Virus record (IMG/VR): IMGVR_UViG_3300032308_002278
Coordinates: 1 to 43,074 of that record
Length of the DNA: 43,074 bases
Source: a virus
Direction: 5' to 3' (one strand)
Shown here: one piece after another, positions 1-8,017 of the stretch
Layout: every line of letters begins with the position of its first letter
How positions within the stretch are numbered: the first letter of the stretch is position 1
Program-made: the position numbers and the translations under genes
The notes under the pieces: model-generated
The model's input: the letters and a program-made list of their open reading frames with translations, nothing else
Databases searched by the model: none
Told to the model about the DNA's origin: nothing

Positions 1-792
1 GAATGCGAATGGTGCCACATATCCTGCAGGTCCACCTAGTGGTGCAACTCCACCACGGATAACGCTTGAAGCGATATCTTGTGGAATTGTTTGGTTTGTT
101 CCAATGCTGTTAGCATATAGGAAGTCCTGAATCAAGTTTGATCCAGCAAGGAAGCGAAGGTCTCCACGACGTTGCTTGTACTTACGTGGCATAGCCTTAA
201 GTGCCTTGTTGAATACTTCACGAGAAACTCCAGCACCGTTTGCGTCTACGACACGTCCTGATGCCTTTGCCTTCTTTACAACGCCATCAAATGACTTGTA
301 AAGTGCGTCTCCTGTTAGGGATGTGTTTCCGTTAAGGATAACATCTTCGATGTCATTTCCTGCTTGTGTTGCCATCAAGCGGGCAATGTGATCTTCTAGG
401 TCTGCACCTTCAATGTTGTCTTCTAGAGACTCTGTTGAAAGCTCCCAGTCCATACGAAGCTTCTTTGTTGTCAAAGAGATCTTTGAGAAAGTTACTGCAC
501 TGTTTTCACCAGTGTTTTCTCCTTCTGATGCGAGACGCATAAGCTTCTCGCCGATTGACATGCGGTCAATCTCTGCTGTGTCTGCCTTAAGTCTAACTGT
601 ACGGGCAACCTTACCGATTACGGTTGCGTCGAACATATAGTCTAGGAAGCGAGCAGATTGTTCTGGGTTAAGTAGTCCACCGTTTCCGTTTTCGGAAGCT
701 CTGTGTACTCCTGTTCCACCAGTTGTTGAGCCAAATCCAGTTGATACTGTTGCACCAGCTGCGGCTGCTTTTTCTAATAGTTCATTGCTCAT
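1..792 (-). CDS. HK97-type major capsid protein, N-terminal 264 residues
   Basis: This gene encodes the subunit of the icosahedral head shell. Its 3' end lies beyond the left edge, so only the first 264 residues are visible. The protein begins MSNELLEKAAAAGATVSTG, then has a Gly/Thr-rich stretch and the phrase LLNPEQSARFLDYMFDATVI. The segment around RMSIGEKLMRLASEGENTG, the KKLRMDWELS strand and the following acidic helix (EDNIEGADLEDHIARLMATQ) look like the N-arm and E-loop region of HK97-fold capsid proteins. The start is the ATG at 792, preceded by TAGGTGAA as ribosome site. It follows the protease-scaffold gene by 15 nt, the usual portal-protease-capsid order. The family call rests on sequence feel and position, not on a search. 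Confidence 0.88.
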   Translation of the reverse strand, partial: MSNELLEKAAAAGATVSTGFGSTTGGTGVHRASENGNGGLLNPEQSARFLDYMFDATVIGKVARTVRLKADTAEIDRMSIGEKLMRLASEGENTGENSAVTFSKISLTTKKLRMDWELSTESLEDNIEGADLEDHIARLMATQAGNDIEDVILNGNTSLTGDALYKSFDGVVKKAKASGRVVDANGAGVSREVFNKALKAMPRKYKQRRGDLRFLAGSNLIQDFLYANSIGTNQTIPQDIASSVIRGGVAPLGGPAGYVAPFAF

Positions 793-807
793 ATTATTTC
801 ACCTACC

Positions 808-2148
808 TTAGTTAAATATTTCGTTCACGGAACCGAGGAAAGAACCGTTCCATTTAGATTTCTTGATTGTTACTTCCTCTGATCGGCCAAGATCAGAAGA
901 CTTCTTAATTGCAGTCTCGGACTCTACTGCATCGACACGCTTTTGTACACCATCAATCGTGCTCTTGATATCATTTACAGCGCTTGAAAGCACTGTGTGT
1001 TGTTCTGCCAACTCTGAAATTCTAGCATCTACGCTCTTGCTGAAAGCCTCAACAGTCTCTTGGATTGTTGTTACTTGTGCTGCATTAACTTCTGATGCCT
1101 TGTTTAGAGTTTCTGAAAAAAAGCCTTTTAGATCGCCTAACATCTTTGCAAAATCAGGTTCATCAACCTTATCTTCTGATACGTCGGCTGCTTTTTCCAG
1201 AGTCTCGGCAGTTGTGTCTTCTGCAACTGCATCTTCTGCAGGAGCATCTTCGACTGCAGGTGCTGCATCTGCTGCAACTTCTGCTGTCTCTTCTACGGTT
1301 GCTTCTGGTGCTGCTTCAACAGCTGCATCTTCAACAACTACGTTTTCTGTATTTTCTGACACTTCATTACCTCCTTCTGCGTTTGCCTGTTTTGCTATTT
1401 GTGTATCAGGCAACGTAAATCTTGAATGCTTATATGCATCAAGAATCTTATCAATCTCTTTTGACTTATTAACATCTGAACTTTCAACCCAACCAATTAG
1501 CTGTGCTGGTTTTCCAGATACTGGCGAGTCATATGTTTTTTCTGTTGAGATAAAAACAGAATTGCTTTCTTCGCAATAAAAAATATTTTCTGTTACAACT
1601 TCAGTTGCAATTCCTTTAAATATTAATTGACCATTTACCTTTTGAATAGACAACACGTTGCAAAGTTCATTTGCTGGAGAATCAACAATTGATAGTTCAA
1701 TTAAATCATAATCTTTAATAAATCTTACTGTCTTGCCATTTGCTTTATTAACTTCATTGTCTGACTCATTAATCTTTCCGCCAATTGAAAATCCAGAAAG
1801 AGTTCCGTCTAAAACTTTTTCCCATGTGTCTTGTGCGCCCTTTGAGATGTAAGCATCTACATAGACACCGTTGTAAAATTCTTTTGATTTTGGATCATAG
1901 TATGTTTCTGGCTTAAATGAAACAACTTTCCCAACTGCTGTTGAGTTATGCATTTCACGAAGATTTCCTCTAAAACCTTCAAATGCTTTTAAGCTTGCTT
2001 CTGCTGTAACAACGTCGCCTGTTTGATCTACATTGTCTAATGTAGCAAATCCAGACACCGTTCTTTTTTCACGGTTAACCTTAGTAAAGGGAACCGATAG
2101 ACTGATGCTGTCGCCATGACTGGACCACAAAGACTTTTCAATATTCAT
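808..2148 (-). CDS. Prohead serine protease fused to a scaffold-like C-terminal region
   Basis: This 446-residue protein should cleave scaffold and capsid N-arms during head maturation. Residues 20-170 match the XkdF/S78-type prohead protease pattern: VSGFATLDNVDQTGDVVT, a candidate catalytic His67 in LREMHNS, a candidate Ser121 in SGFSIGGK, and the DYDLIELSIVDSPANELC block at 147-163. Residues of about 260-345 are very rich in Ala, Glu, Asp and Val. They are followed by a helical, coiled-coil-like stretch and a basic tail (KKSKWNGSFLGSVNEIFN). An acidic coiled-coil C terminus after the protease is what a fused scaffold looks like, and no separate scaffold gene lies before the capsid gene. 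The start at 2148 has no clear ribosome site. The scaffold role is inference; the protease call is firm. Confidence 0.88.
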   Translation of the reverse strand: MNIEKSLWSSHGDSISLSVPFTKVNREKRTVSGFATLDNVDQTGDVVTAEASLKAFEGFRGNLREMHNSTAVGKVVSFKPETYYDPKSKEFYNGVYVDAYISKGAQDTWEKVLDGTLSGFSIGGKINESDNEVNKANGKTVRFIKDYDLIELSIVDSPANELCNVLSIQKVNGQLIFKGIATEVVTENIFYCEESNSVFISTEKTYDSPVSGKPAQLIGWVESSDVNKSKEIDKILDAYKHSRFTLPDTQIAKQANAEGGNEVSENTENVVVEDAAVEAAPEATVEETAEVAADAAPAVEDAPAEDAVAEDTTAETLEKAADVSEDKVDEPDFAKMLGDLKGFFSETLNKASEVNAAQVTTIQETVEAFSKSVDARISELAEQHTVLSSAVNDIKSTIDGVQKRVDAVESETAIKKSSDLGRSEEVTIKKSKWNGSFLGSVNEIFN

Positions 2149-2201
2149 ATGCTTAATTTTAGCGACTTATATATAAAAAGGCAAATAGTGGTTGAGCAGG
2201 T

Positions 2202-3773
2202 TTACTCAACTTGTCTTCCATCGCCTTTTGCATTTCTGCCTTCTCCTGAAACGTCTGGGGAAGTTGCTTGACGATCTTGTGACCTTTGTCTGGTATTTCC
2301 AGCTTGGGCTCTGATTTCTGCTGCTTGGGCTTGAAGGTCTACAACCTTATCTCCCCCATCAATTGGAATCATACCCTTTCTAATTCTAACTTCATTAGGT
2401 GTTATTACCTGCATTCTTAAATAACGCTCATCAATTTTAGACTGAGTATCTTCGTCTGTTAATGTTAATTCGTTAAATTTTAATACTAGCGCATCTGTCT
2501 TTTCGTCAAAAATATTGTTAATTTTCTTCTCTAAAATCATTTGGGCTGGTCGGCAAACCTGTTCTTTAAATGTTTTATCTGCATCACGAGCAACTGCCAA
2601 GTTTACTCCTTCTGGGGTGCCAATTTTATTAATTGGTACACGGTGAGCTAGTAGGATTTCGTCTCTATTTGATTTACGATACTTTTCAAACGACCCTTCT
2701 TGATTGCCCGCCTCAATCGGTTCCATTTTAAATTCAACCTTTGAGTCTGGAGTATCTGAAGGAAGTGGGACGTAAAGAGATCTATGGTTTTTTCCTTTTA
2801 ATCCAACCTGAAAAAACTCTAGCAATTTTCTTTCTGATTCTGGAGAAAGCTTGGCCCCTTTTACTGTAATAATATATCTTGGAACCGCCTTGTTTTCAAA
2901 ATAGTCAAGGTTATATTTTCCAGAAAATTCGTTTCCAGCTAGGGCAACCTGTGCTGCAACAATGTCTGGTATTCCATAATAGTTGTTCATGGGGGTATAC
3001 TTTTTTAAATGAATAATTTCATTTGGTCTATCTTCTTGTCCTGCAATAGGATTTTCTGTTTCTGAGTCTCCAAAGTTATTGAAGAACACGGCCTTACCAT
3101 ATAGCAATTGAACAAAGCCATCTCTAAGCCTGCGTACACGCATTGTCTTTGCTGGTATATGTCCTATGTATCCAATGTTTCCGCCAGTGGTTCTACCAAC
3201 TTCAATATAACCATTACCTGTTGCTTCTAAATCTGTGTACACCTTTATTAATGTTTGAGTAAAAGTATCTTCTTCGTTTGTAGTATCTAGCCAGGCATGT
3301 AGATCTTGACGCAATTTGTTGAGCTTCTTACGTGCTCTCTCTAATTGCTTTTCATCTGTTATAGAATCAAATGCATCATTTGTCTTTTTTGTTTCAATAA
3401 AATCATAGCCCAGACCTACAATATTTGCAACCTTTGCATTAATTGCTGCATAGTTATATGTTGAAACTTCATAAATTTTAGAAAGATATTCTTGATTGTA
3501 TGGGGGCTCAATAAGATCAAACATGGCATATCCACTGATAGCCTGTGCAAGAAGATTTTGTTGTGTTCCAACACCTTCAATACCTGTAAATGCTTTTGAA
3601 AACTCTCTATTAATTTTTCTTTTAAATGCTGGTCCAAGACCTCTTACTTTTCTTAGGTCGTCTCCGCTTATAGCAAATGGGTCATTTGTTGGCTGTTCTT
3701 TTTTGAAAGAAAACCAATCTGCTGTATTTGATATATCAATGGTGTTACCGTCTTCTTCTTGAAACTCAATCAT
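2202..3773 (-). CDS. Phage portal protein, PBSX/XkdE-like
   Basis: The 523-residue portal forms the dodecameric ring at the head vertex through which DNA passes, and it joins head to tail. Recognisable blocks are IEPPYNQEYLSKIYEVSTYN near residue 90, NYAAINAKVANIVGLGYDF, the LEATGNGYIEVGR strand near 190, the IIHLKKYTPMNNYYGIPD block near 255, and the AHRVPINKIGTPEGVNLAVA clip/stem region near 395. The C terminus is polar and rich in Gln, Arg and Gly. The length suits the PBSX portal family. The ATG at 3773 overlaps the stop of the upstream gene in an ATGA junction, so the two are probably translationally coupled. The next gene downstream is the protease-scaffold. No terminase large subunit is present nearby, so it must lie outside this window. 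Confidence 0.94.
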   Translation of the reverse strand: MIEFQEEDGNTIDISNTADWFSFKKEQPTNDPFAISGDDLRKVRGLGPAFKRKINREFSKAFTGIEGVGTQQNLLAQAISGYAMFDLIEPPYNQEYLSKIYEVSTYNYAAINAKVANIVGLGYDFIETKKTNDAFDSITDEKQLERARKKLNKLRQDLHAWLDTTNEEDTFTQTLIKVYTDLEATGNGYIEVGRTTGGNIGYIGHIPAKTMRVRRLRDGFVQLLYGKAVFFNNFGDSETENPIAGQEDRPNEIIHLKKYTPMNNYYGIPDIVAAQVALAGNEFSGKYNLDYFENKAVPRYIITVKGAKLSPESERKLLEFFQVGLKGKNHRSLYVPLPSDTPDSKVEFKMEPIEAGNQEGSFEKYRKSNRDEILLAHRVPINKIGTPEGVNLAVARDADKTFKEQVCRPAQMILEKKINNIFDEKTDALVLKFNELTLTDEDTQSKIDERYLRMQVITPNEVRIRKGMIPIDGGDKVVDLQAQAAEIRAQAGNTRQRSQDRQATSPDVSGEGRNAKGDGRQVE

Positions 3774-4111
3774 TTCATGCCACCCATCTTTTTCATTTCA
3801 TCTTTATAGTTTCCAATATCCATAGGGTCTGGAATTAGTCCCCAGTTAAGTCTTTGTTTTTGATATTCAAATTCTTCGTCATCAATTTTTCTTCTTGCAG
3901 AAAGAAATTTAGGCCCGCCTTCATATATACCGAATGTGCGAACTTCTCTAGCCAAAGCATCGATTCTGGATCTATTGCCTTTTTTTGACGTGACTGAAAG
4001 AAAATTCCCATCGTCGTCTCCAATCCATCTGCCGTCAGGCATTTCCCAGACGTATATGCCTAATGTGCTTTCTTCGTCAAGGACCTTGTATTTAGTGTTA
4101 TTAATATCCAT
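3770..4111 (-). CDS. Small conserved-looking head-module protein of unknown function
   Basis: This 113-residue protein is soluble and charged. It begins MDINNTKYKVLDEESTLGIY, has a Trp/Asp/Gly-rich hairpin (WEMPDGRWIGDDDGNFLSV) and a helical basic C-terminal half ending MKKMGGMK. I do not recognise a family. It is the first gene of the head module and its stop overlaps the portal start by 4 nt (ATGA), so it is likely a portal-associated or head-to-tail accessory protein. No ribosome site precedes the ATG at 4111. Instead a TGG-TAAAAT promoter element ends 8 nt upstream, which would give a nearly leaderless transcript. Confidence 0.75.
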   Translation of the reverse strand: MDINNTKYKVLDEESTLGIYVWEMPDGRWIGDDDGNFLSVTSKKGNRSRIDALAREVRTFGIYEGGPKFLSARRKIDDEEFEYQKQRLNWGLIPDPMDIGNYKDEMKKMGGMK

Positions 4112-4119
4112 AGGTCTTT

Positions 4120-4148
4120 ATTTTACCATTATTGTCTACTCAAGTCCA
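4120..4148 (-). promoter_or_regulatory. Candidate promoter of the head module
   Basis: On the minus strand a TGGACT -35-like box (4143-4148) is followed by 17 nt and a TAAAAT -10 box (4120-4125) with an extended TGG just before it. Transcription should start about 7 nt downstream, within 1-2 nt of the ATG at 4111. The same TGG-TANAAT pattern precedes several other gene blocks here. Confidence 0.55.
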
Positions 4149-4179
4149 GCTTTTTGTCAAGCAGTGTGACAAAAAAGCT
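4148..4179. other. Strong inverted repeat at the boundary of fibre and head modules
   Basis: Arms AGCTTTTTGTCA (4148-4159) and TGACAAAAAAGCT (4167-4179) pair with one extra base around a 7-nt loop. The right arm overlaps the stop codon of the LamG adhesin gene. It marks the end of the adhesin block just before the head-module promoter. Neither strand has a U-run after the stem, since the T-run is inside the arms, so it is not a textbook intrinsic terminator. It may still act as a transcript end or processing site. Confidence 0.5.
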
Positions 4180-5995
4180 AAATATTGGCAGACTGATATT
4201 CAGTATTGTTAATTAAATAGGCCGTTGAGTCATTCCCTAGGACAGATTCCGATATAGAAAAAGAAGTATCTGAAACAGAAAGTACATACTGCCTAGTATA
4301 AAGCTGATAATGAACGGTAGCCTGTGATGAATTTAAAGCCTCTGGGTATATTGCTATATTGCTATATACATTTGCTCCGCCTGATTTTGACCCGTCTTGG
4401 TTATAATTAAACCTGGTATTGCTTGTTGCCTGTGAATTAAGCACAAGAATAATGTGGTGGGGCATTCCATTTGTTAAAAATGAGGATATATTCGTAGAAG
4501 AGGTGTAATCTACTCCATTAACATATATTGCAGATATCCCAGACTTTGTAATGGATCCCAAAGAATTCCATTCAAATATTTTTGTATTACTTGAATAAAG
4601 AACATTCTGTCCAGACACTGGGGTAAATATCATTTCTACAGTTCTGTAAGGGTTTGCTGAATCTAAGTTAATTCCTCCGCCATTAAGCATTCTTAAACCA
4701 TTGTAGTCGTTATAGGAAATAATTGGGTGGTTATACCTCGATAAAGAATAGTCTTTATCTGAATATATTTTGTCGCTTGAGTTATCTGCATAGAAATCAA
4801 GGTTTGAAAAAAAGTCTAGTGACAGGGATCTAAAAATAGGCAAATCTGTAGATGTGTTAGATGAAGACATTGTGACTTTTAAATAAAGCAGTCCGCTGGT
4901 TATGCCGTCATTTTTATTAAAATATGGAACTGGGCTATTATTCTTACATGCTTGCCATGTTAGGTTATCTCTACTTACTTGAACAACAATGTTTTCAACA
5001 TCATCATCCCATGATATTTGTGAACTGGTAACGTCTAGAGATGAAGGTATAATTATTGTTTCAGTAAATGTAAAAGTTTTTGTTGCTGCCTCAGATGTCT
5101 CTAGGAAAGTTATGTAATCTCCACTTGTTGAAACTACAACATTTTCATCTGCAATCTGATCCCATGTTTTTGTGCCTGGGTAGTAGTACCTTGCAACGGG
5201 ACGAATTTTTGAATGATTTAAACTAAACAAATATCCGCCGTCTGGGTAAACTATCTGCGAGTAATCTAGTTCTTTTATTCCTTGCTGGTAATGTAATGCT
5301 ATTTTTGAATTAGACAAATTGTATCTATAAAAAGCAACAGAATCTATAACAAAATAATTATTTGTTGGGGCAGGGCCAGTAACAAATGCAGTGTTTATAT
5401 TTGTAAATAATACATTGTTTAATTGTCTTGATGCAACCCTTAAACCATTAAAATAAAGAGACAATGAATTTTTATTATAAGATGCTACTATATGCATTGC
5501 TTTATTATTTGAAGCTTTATATCTTAATATATTAGAATAAACCTTAAATACAACATCTCCATTTTGATAGTATATGCCAATTTCGGAATCTGTGTCTGCA
5601 ACTATTGGTACAGCAGAACTACTTGCATTTGGTAGCTTTACCCATGCTTCTATTGAAAATGGGTTGTCTGAATAGTATTTATTTGCAAATCCTGGAGTAT
5701 CGTAGAAAATAGTTGTTTCATTAGAAACTAATGTTCCGTATATTCCGCCTGCTACAAGTGGCATTATTTTAGATCCAGATATCCCAGAAACAGCTCCATT
5801 ATTATTGTTACCTGAATAATCTAATACCGCTTGTCCAGATATGGATTCATATGAAGTAAATGCATCTCTTACTGCTTGATATGTAGGATATGAAGAAATT
5901 AATTGGTTATAATAATCTATTGTGCCAGACTTTACTTCATCCAAAGTATAATATGAAAGGGGGAAGTCTGCCAGTACTGTTCTGTAGTAAGACAT
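4178..5995 (-). CDS. Tail adhesin with two LamG/concanavalin A-like domains
   Basis: This 605-residue protein probably sits on the tail or fibres and binds surface sugars. A first LamG-like sandwich spans about residues 50-240, with the phrases LDYSGNNNNGAVSG, NPFSIEAWVKLP, MHIVASYNKNSLSLYFNGLR and IDSVAFYRYNLSNSKIALHY. A middle region (about 250-400) is beta-rich, with the phrase VYPDGGYLFSLNHSKIRPV. A second, poorer sandwich follows (about 440-580; YRTVEMIFTPVSGQNVLYSS, PHHIILVLNSQA, SNIAIYPEALNSSQATVHY). The start at 5995 follows a GGGGG ribosome site. It is the last gene of the adhesin block, ending in the inverted repeat at 4148-4179. LamG domains are common in phage receptor-binding proteins; the ligand cannot be told. 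Confidence 0.78.
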   Translation of the reverse strand: MSYYRTVLADFPLSYYTLDEVKSGTIDYYNQLISSYPTYQAVRDAFTSYESISGQAVLDYSGNNNNGAVSGISGSKIMPLVAGGIYGTLVSNETTIFYDTPGFANKYYSDNPFSIEAWVKLPNASSSAVPIVADTDSEIGIYYQNGDVVFKVYSNILRYKASNNKAMHIVASYNKNSLSLYFNGLRVASRQLNNVLFTNINTAFVTGPAPTNNYFVIDSVAFYRYNLSNSKIALHYQQGIKELDYSQIVYPDGGYLFSLNHSKIRPVARYYYPGTKTWDQIADENVVVSTSGDYITFLETSEAATKTFTFTETIIIPSSLDVTSSQISWDDDVENIVVQVSRDNLTWQACKNNSPVPYFNKNDGITSGLLYLKVTMSSSNTSTDLPIFRSLSLDFFSNLDFYADNSSDKIYSDKDYSLSRYNHPIISYNDYNGLRMLNGGGINLDSANPYRTVEMIFTPVSGQNVLYSSNTKIFEWNSLGSITKSGISAIYVNGVDYTSSTNISSFLTNGMPHHIILVLNSQATSNTRFNYNQDGSKSGGANVYSNIAIYPEALNSSQATVHYQLYTRQYVLSVSDTSFSISESVLGNDSTAYLINNTEYQSANI

Positions 5996-6017
5996 TATTT
6001 AACCCCCAATCATATTA

Positions 6018-6215
6018 TTAAAGTGCTGCTATTTGTGTTTGCTTTTCAGCAATTGCTGCATTAAGTGCTGCTACTGTTTCTGATACTGGTTCTGTTTTTG
6101 CATTTTCTGCAATAAGCTGTACCTCTAATGAATACATTGCGTATTCTAGATTTCTAATTTCAGACTGTTTGATTGCAGCTTTTTCATCATCTGTTAGTAT
6201 TGTATATGTTGCCAT
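6018..6215 (-). CDS. Small helical, coiled-coil protein beside adhesin genes
   Basis: This 65-residue protein, MATYTILTDDEKAAIKQSEI and onward, is almost wholly helical. Heptad-like spacing runs through RNLEYAMYSLEVQLIAE and a C-terminal AALNAAIAEKQTQIAAL. A strong ribosome site (AAGGAGG) precedes the ATG at 6215, so it is expressed at a good rate. It lies between two adhesin genes and next to another small helical protein (6229-6438). This suits a fibre-assembly chaperone or a trimerisation accessory. I do not recognise a named family. Confidence 0.7.
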   Translation of the reverse strand: MATYTILTDDEKAAIKQSEIRNLEYAMYSLEVQLIAENAKTEPVSETVAALNAAIAEKQTQIAAL

Positions 6216-6228
6216 TTTATCCTCCTTG

Positions 6229-6438
6229 TTAGTTTAATGAAGCTTTTAAATTGAGTATTGCCTCAATTTGCAACATTAATTCTGATTTTTCTTTATTTAG
6301 TAATTGTATAGCATTATCCTGTATTACGCCATCTACAGTATTTTTTTCTATCATTAAATCCACCTTATCTAACTTAGAATTAAGCCAAACGGCGTGGTCT
6401 TCAATAACTCTAATTTTGTCTTGATTAGTAATTGTCAT
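6229..6438 (-). CDS. Small helical protein, translationally coupled to the adhesin upstream
   Basis: This 69-residue protein starts MTITNQDKIRVIEDHAVWL and is nearly all helix, with a coiled-coil-like C-terminal half (QLLNKEKSELMLQIEAILN). I chose the ATG at 6438 rather than one 15 nt upstream because it forms an ATGA overlap with the stop of the 6435-8009 gene. Neighbouring 6018-6215 is of similar size and helical content. A role in folding or bundling the adjacent fibre is inferred only from position. Confidence 0.7.
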   Translation of the reverse strand: MTITNQDKIRVIEDHAVWLNSKLDKVDLMIEKNTVDGVIQDNAIQLLNKEKSELMLQIEAILNLKASLN

Positions 6439-8009
6439 AGGAATGCACACCAAGAACCATAGTAAGTAGTTCCATTTTTACCTAGGCACCTTGCCCTCAT
6501 TCTTCCAAATCTTGAAGATGCGGTATATGGTAAATTAGTTGGAGAAGTTATTCTATAATTCCAATATAGATCTAACCCGCTGCTTCTTACTAAGAAATCA
6601 TAGCCGCTGTTATATCCAGTTGTTCCCGAAGCAATTAACGTTCCTCCCGAAGAGGCAGTGGCCCTGACTTCCCACTCATAAATTACATTTCCATCAATGT
6701 CGCCTGAAGAAGAAACGTTATCCCATCCCCATCTAATAATTGATGCCGTTCTTTCAAAAACTGGAGAAGGTGTTCCCAAGCTTGGAGTTACATATGGAAC
6801 TGGGCCAATTTCATTTGATGAAACTCTACCTGATGTTCCTCCGCCATTTGTTGCGTCTGCAAAAGCTTTGTAATAAAATCCTGCATCACCTGATGGAATT
6901 GTGTATGAAAGATTTGCTCCTGTTGTATTACTTGCAACTGTTGTTTCAGTAAATATAACGTTTGCCGTTCCACGAATAATTCTAAAATCATAAGATGTCG
7001 GAGAATTTGTAAAGCCAGAAACCTGTGCGGTAATTGTAGACCCTTGCGTAACTGAACTTGCTGTCCAACTTACAGAACCAGCAACTGGGGCTGGTTGAAC
7101 TAGCGTTCCAGATCCACCAGTATATCCAGAATATTTTGTTGTACAAGATATTCCAGTACCAGATGCTCCATAACCTTGTGACCCACCTGCTGTTTTTGGA
7201 TAAACAGTAATAGTGTTTGTATTTGTATTTCCTGGATTATAAGAATAAGAGGTGCTTGTTGTGTTTGTAGTATAGCTTCCATTTATGTATATATCATAAG
7301 ATGAAGCTCCAGAAGCTGCTGACCATGATGCAGAGTGTATGTAGTTAGTGTTTATTGATCTAATAAAAACAGAAACACTGCCCGCAGTTCCACTTCCAGA
7401 TGTAAATGTTTGAGAGCCTGGGTTGATTGTTACAGATCCATTTGTTGTGTATCCATCATAAGATGTTGCACTGGATCCTGCAGTCCAGCTGCCAGAATAT
7501 GTTAAATTTGATACGTTAACAGTAACTGAACCTGGTGCTGTAGGGGTAACTGTTGCATCGGAACTTGAAACAGAAGAAAGCACTGGAAGTATTGATGTTC
7601 CTGTAGTTAAATTTAGCGGTGTTGTTCCTCTATTATTTGAAGCAGAAACCTTTACTCCTATAGTCTTATCAATATCAGATACTGTTGTTTGATATAGATT
7701 ACCTGTTGCGCCTGGTATATCAACTCCGCTTCTTGTCCATTGATAAGAATATGATGTTGGAATATAAGCGTCATTTGAATTCCATGTTCCAGTTGACACT
7801 TGATAAATACATCCTAGCCTTCCATTTAAACCAGAGTTAACTGTTATAGAGGGGCCTATTGAATTTTGTGGGAACTCTGGATAATATAAAATCCAGGAGG
7901 ATCCGTTATATATCCATCCTTGTTTTGCTGCAGACCATGCTGATCCATTATAAATTTTTAATGATCTTTGATTATACCAGGCGTCATTGGCATATGCTCT
8001 TATACTCAT
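6435..8009 (-). CDS. Tail adhesin with Ig/FnIII-like beta repeats
   Basis: This 524-residue protein is rich in Ser, Thr, Gly, Tyr and Trp with few charges, as in extracellular beta-sandwich proteins. The N terminus has two short YNGSxW motifs (IYNGSAWSAAKQGWIYNGSS), common at the tips of phage fibres. Then come Ig-like modules: SYSYQWTRSGVDIPGATG near residue 90 (a bacterial Ig-like strand with Trp), a pair of related segments of the SGSWTAGSSATSYDGYTTNG kind (about 172-191 and 226-245) that look like FnIII repeats, and a later ASSVTQGSTITAQVSG segment. The start at 8009 follows TAGGAG. Its stop overlaps the next gene. It most likely decorates the tail and binds the host. Confidence 0.75.
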   Translation of the reverse strand: MSIRAYANDAWYNQRSLKIYNGSAWSAAKQGWIYNGSSWILYYPEFPQNSIGPSITVNSGLNGRLGCIYQVSTGTWNSNDAYIPTSYSYQWTRSGVDIPGATGNLYQTTVSDIDKTIGVKVSASNNRGTTPLNLTTGTSILPVLSSVSSSDATVTPTAPGSVTVNVSNLTYSGSWTAGSSATSYDGYTTNGSVTINPGSQTFTSGSGTAGSVSVFIRSINTNYIHSASWSAASGASSYDIYINGSYTTNTTSTSYSYNPGNTNTNTITVYPKTAGGSQGYGASGTGISCTTKYSGYTGGSGTLVQPAPVAGSVSWTASSVTQGSTITAQVSGFTNSPTSYDFRIIRGTANVIFTETTVASNTTGANLSYTIPSGDAGFYYKAFADATNGGGTSGRVSSNEIGPVPYVTPSLGTPSPVFERTASIIRWGWDNVSSSGDIDGNVIYEWEVRATASSGGTLIASGTTGYNSGYDFLVRSSGLDLYWNYRITSPTNLPYTASSRFGRMRARCLGKNGTTYYGSWCAFL

Positions 8010-8017
8010 TTGCGCTC

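Noticed and set aside
863-1579. Long open plus-strand frame opposite the protease-scaffold gene
   Set aside because: It is a mirror of the Ala/Glu-rich coding sequence on the other strand; no ribosome site or family pattern, and Ser/Ala-rich composition typical of such shadows.
4148-4179. Calling the inverted repeat a textbook intrinsic terminator
   Set aside because: No U-run follows the stem on either strand; it is listed as an inverted repeat only.
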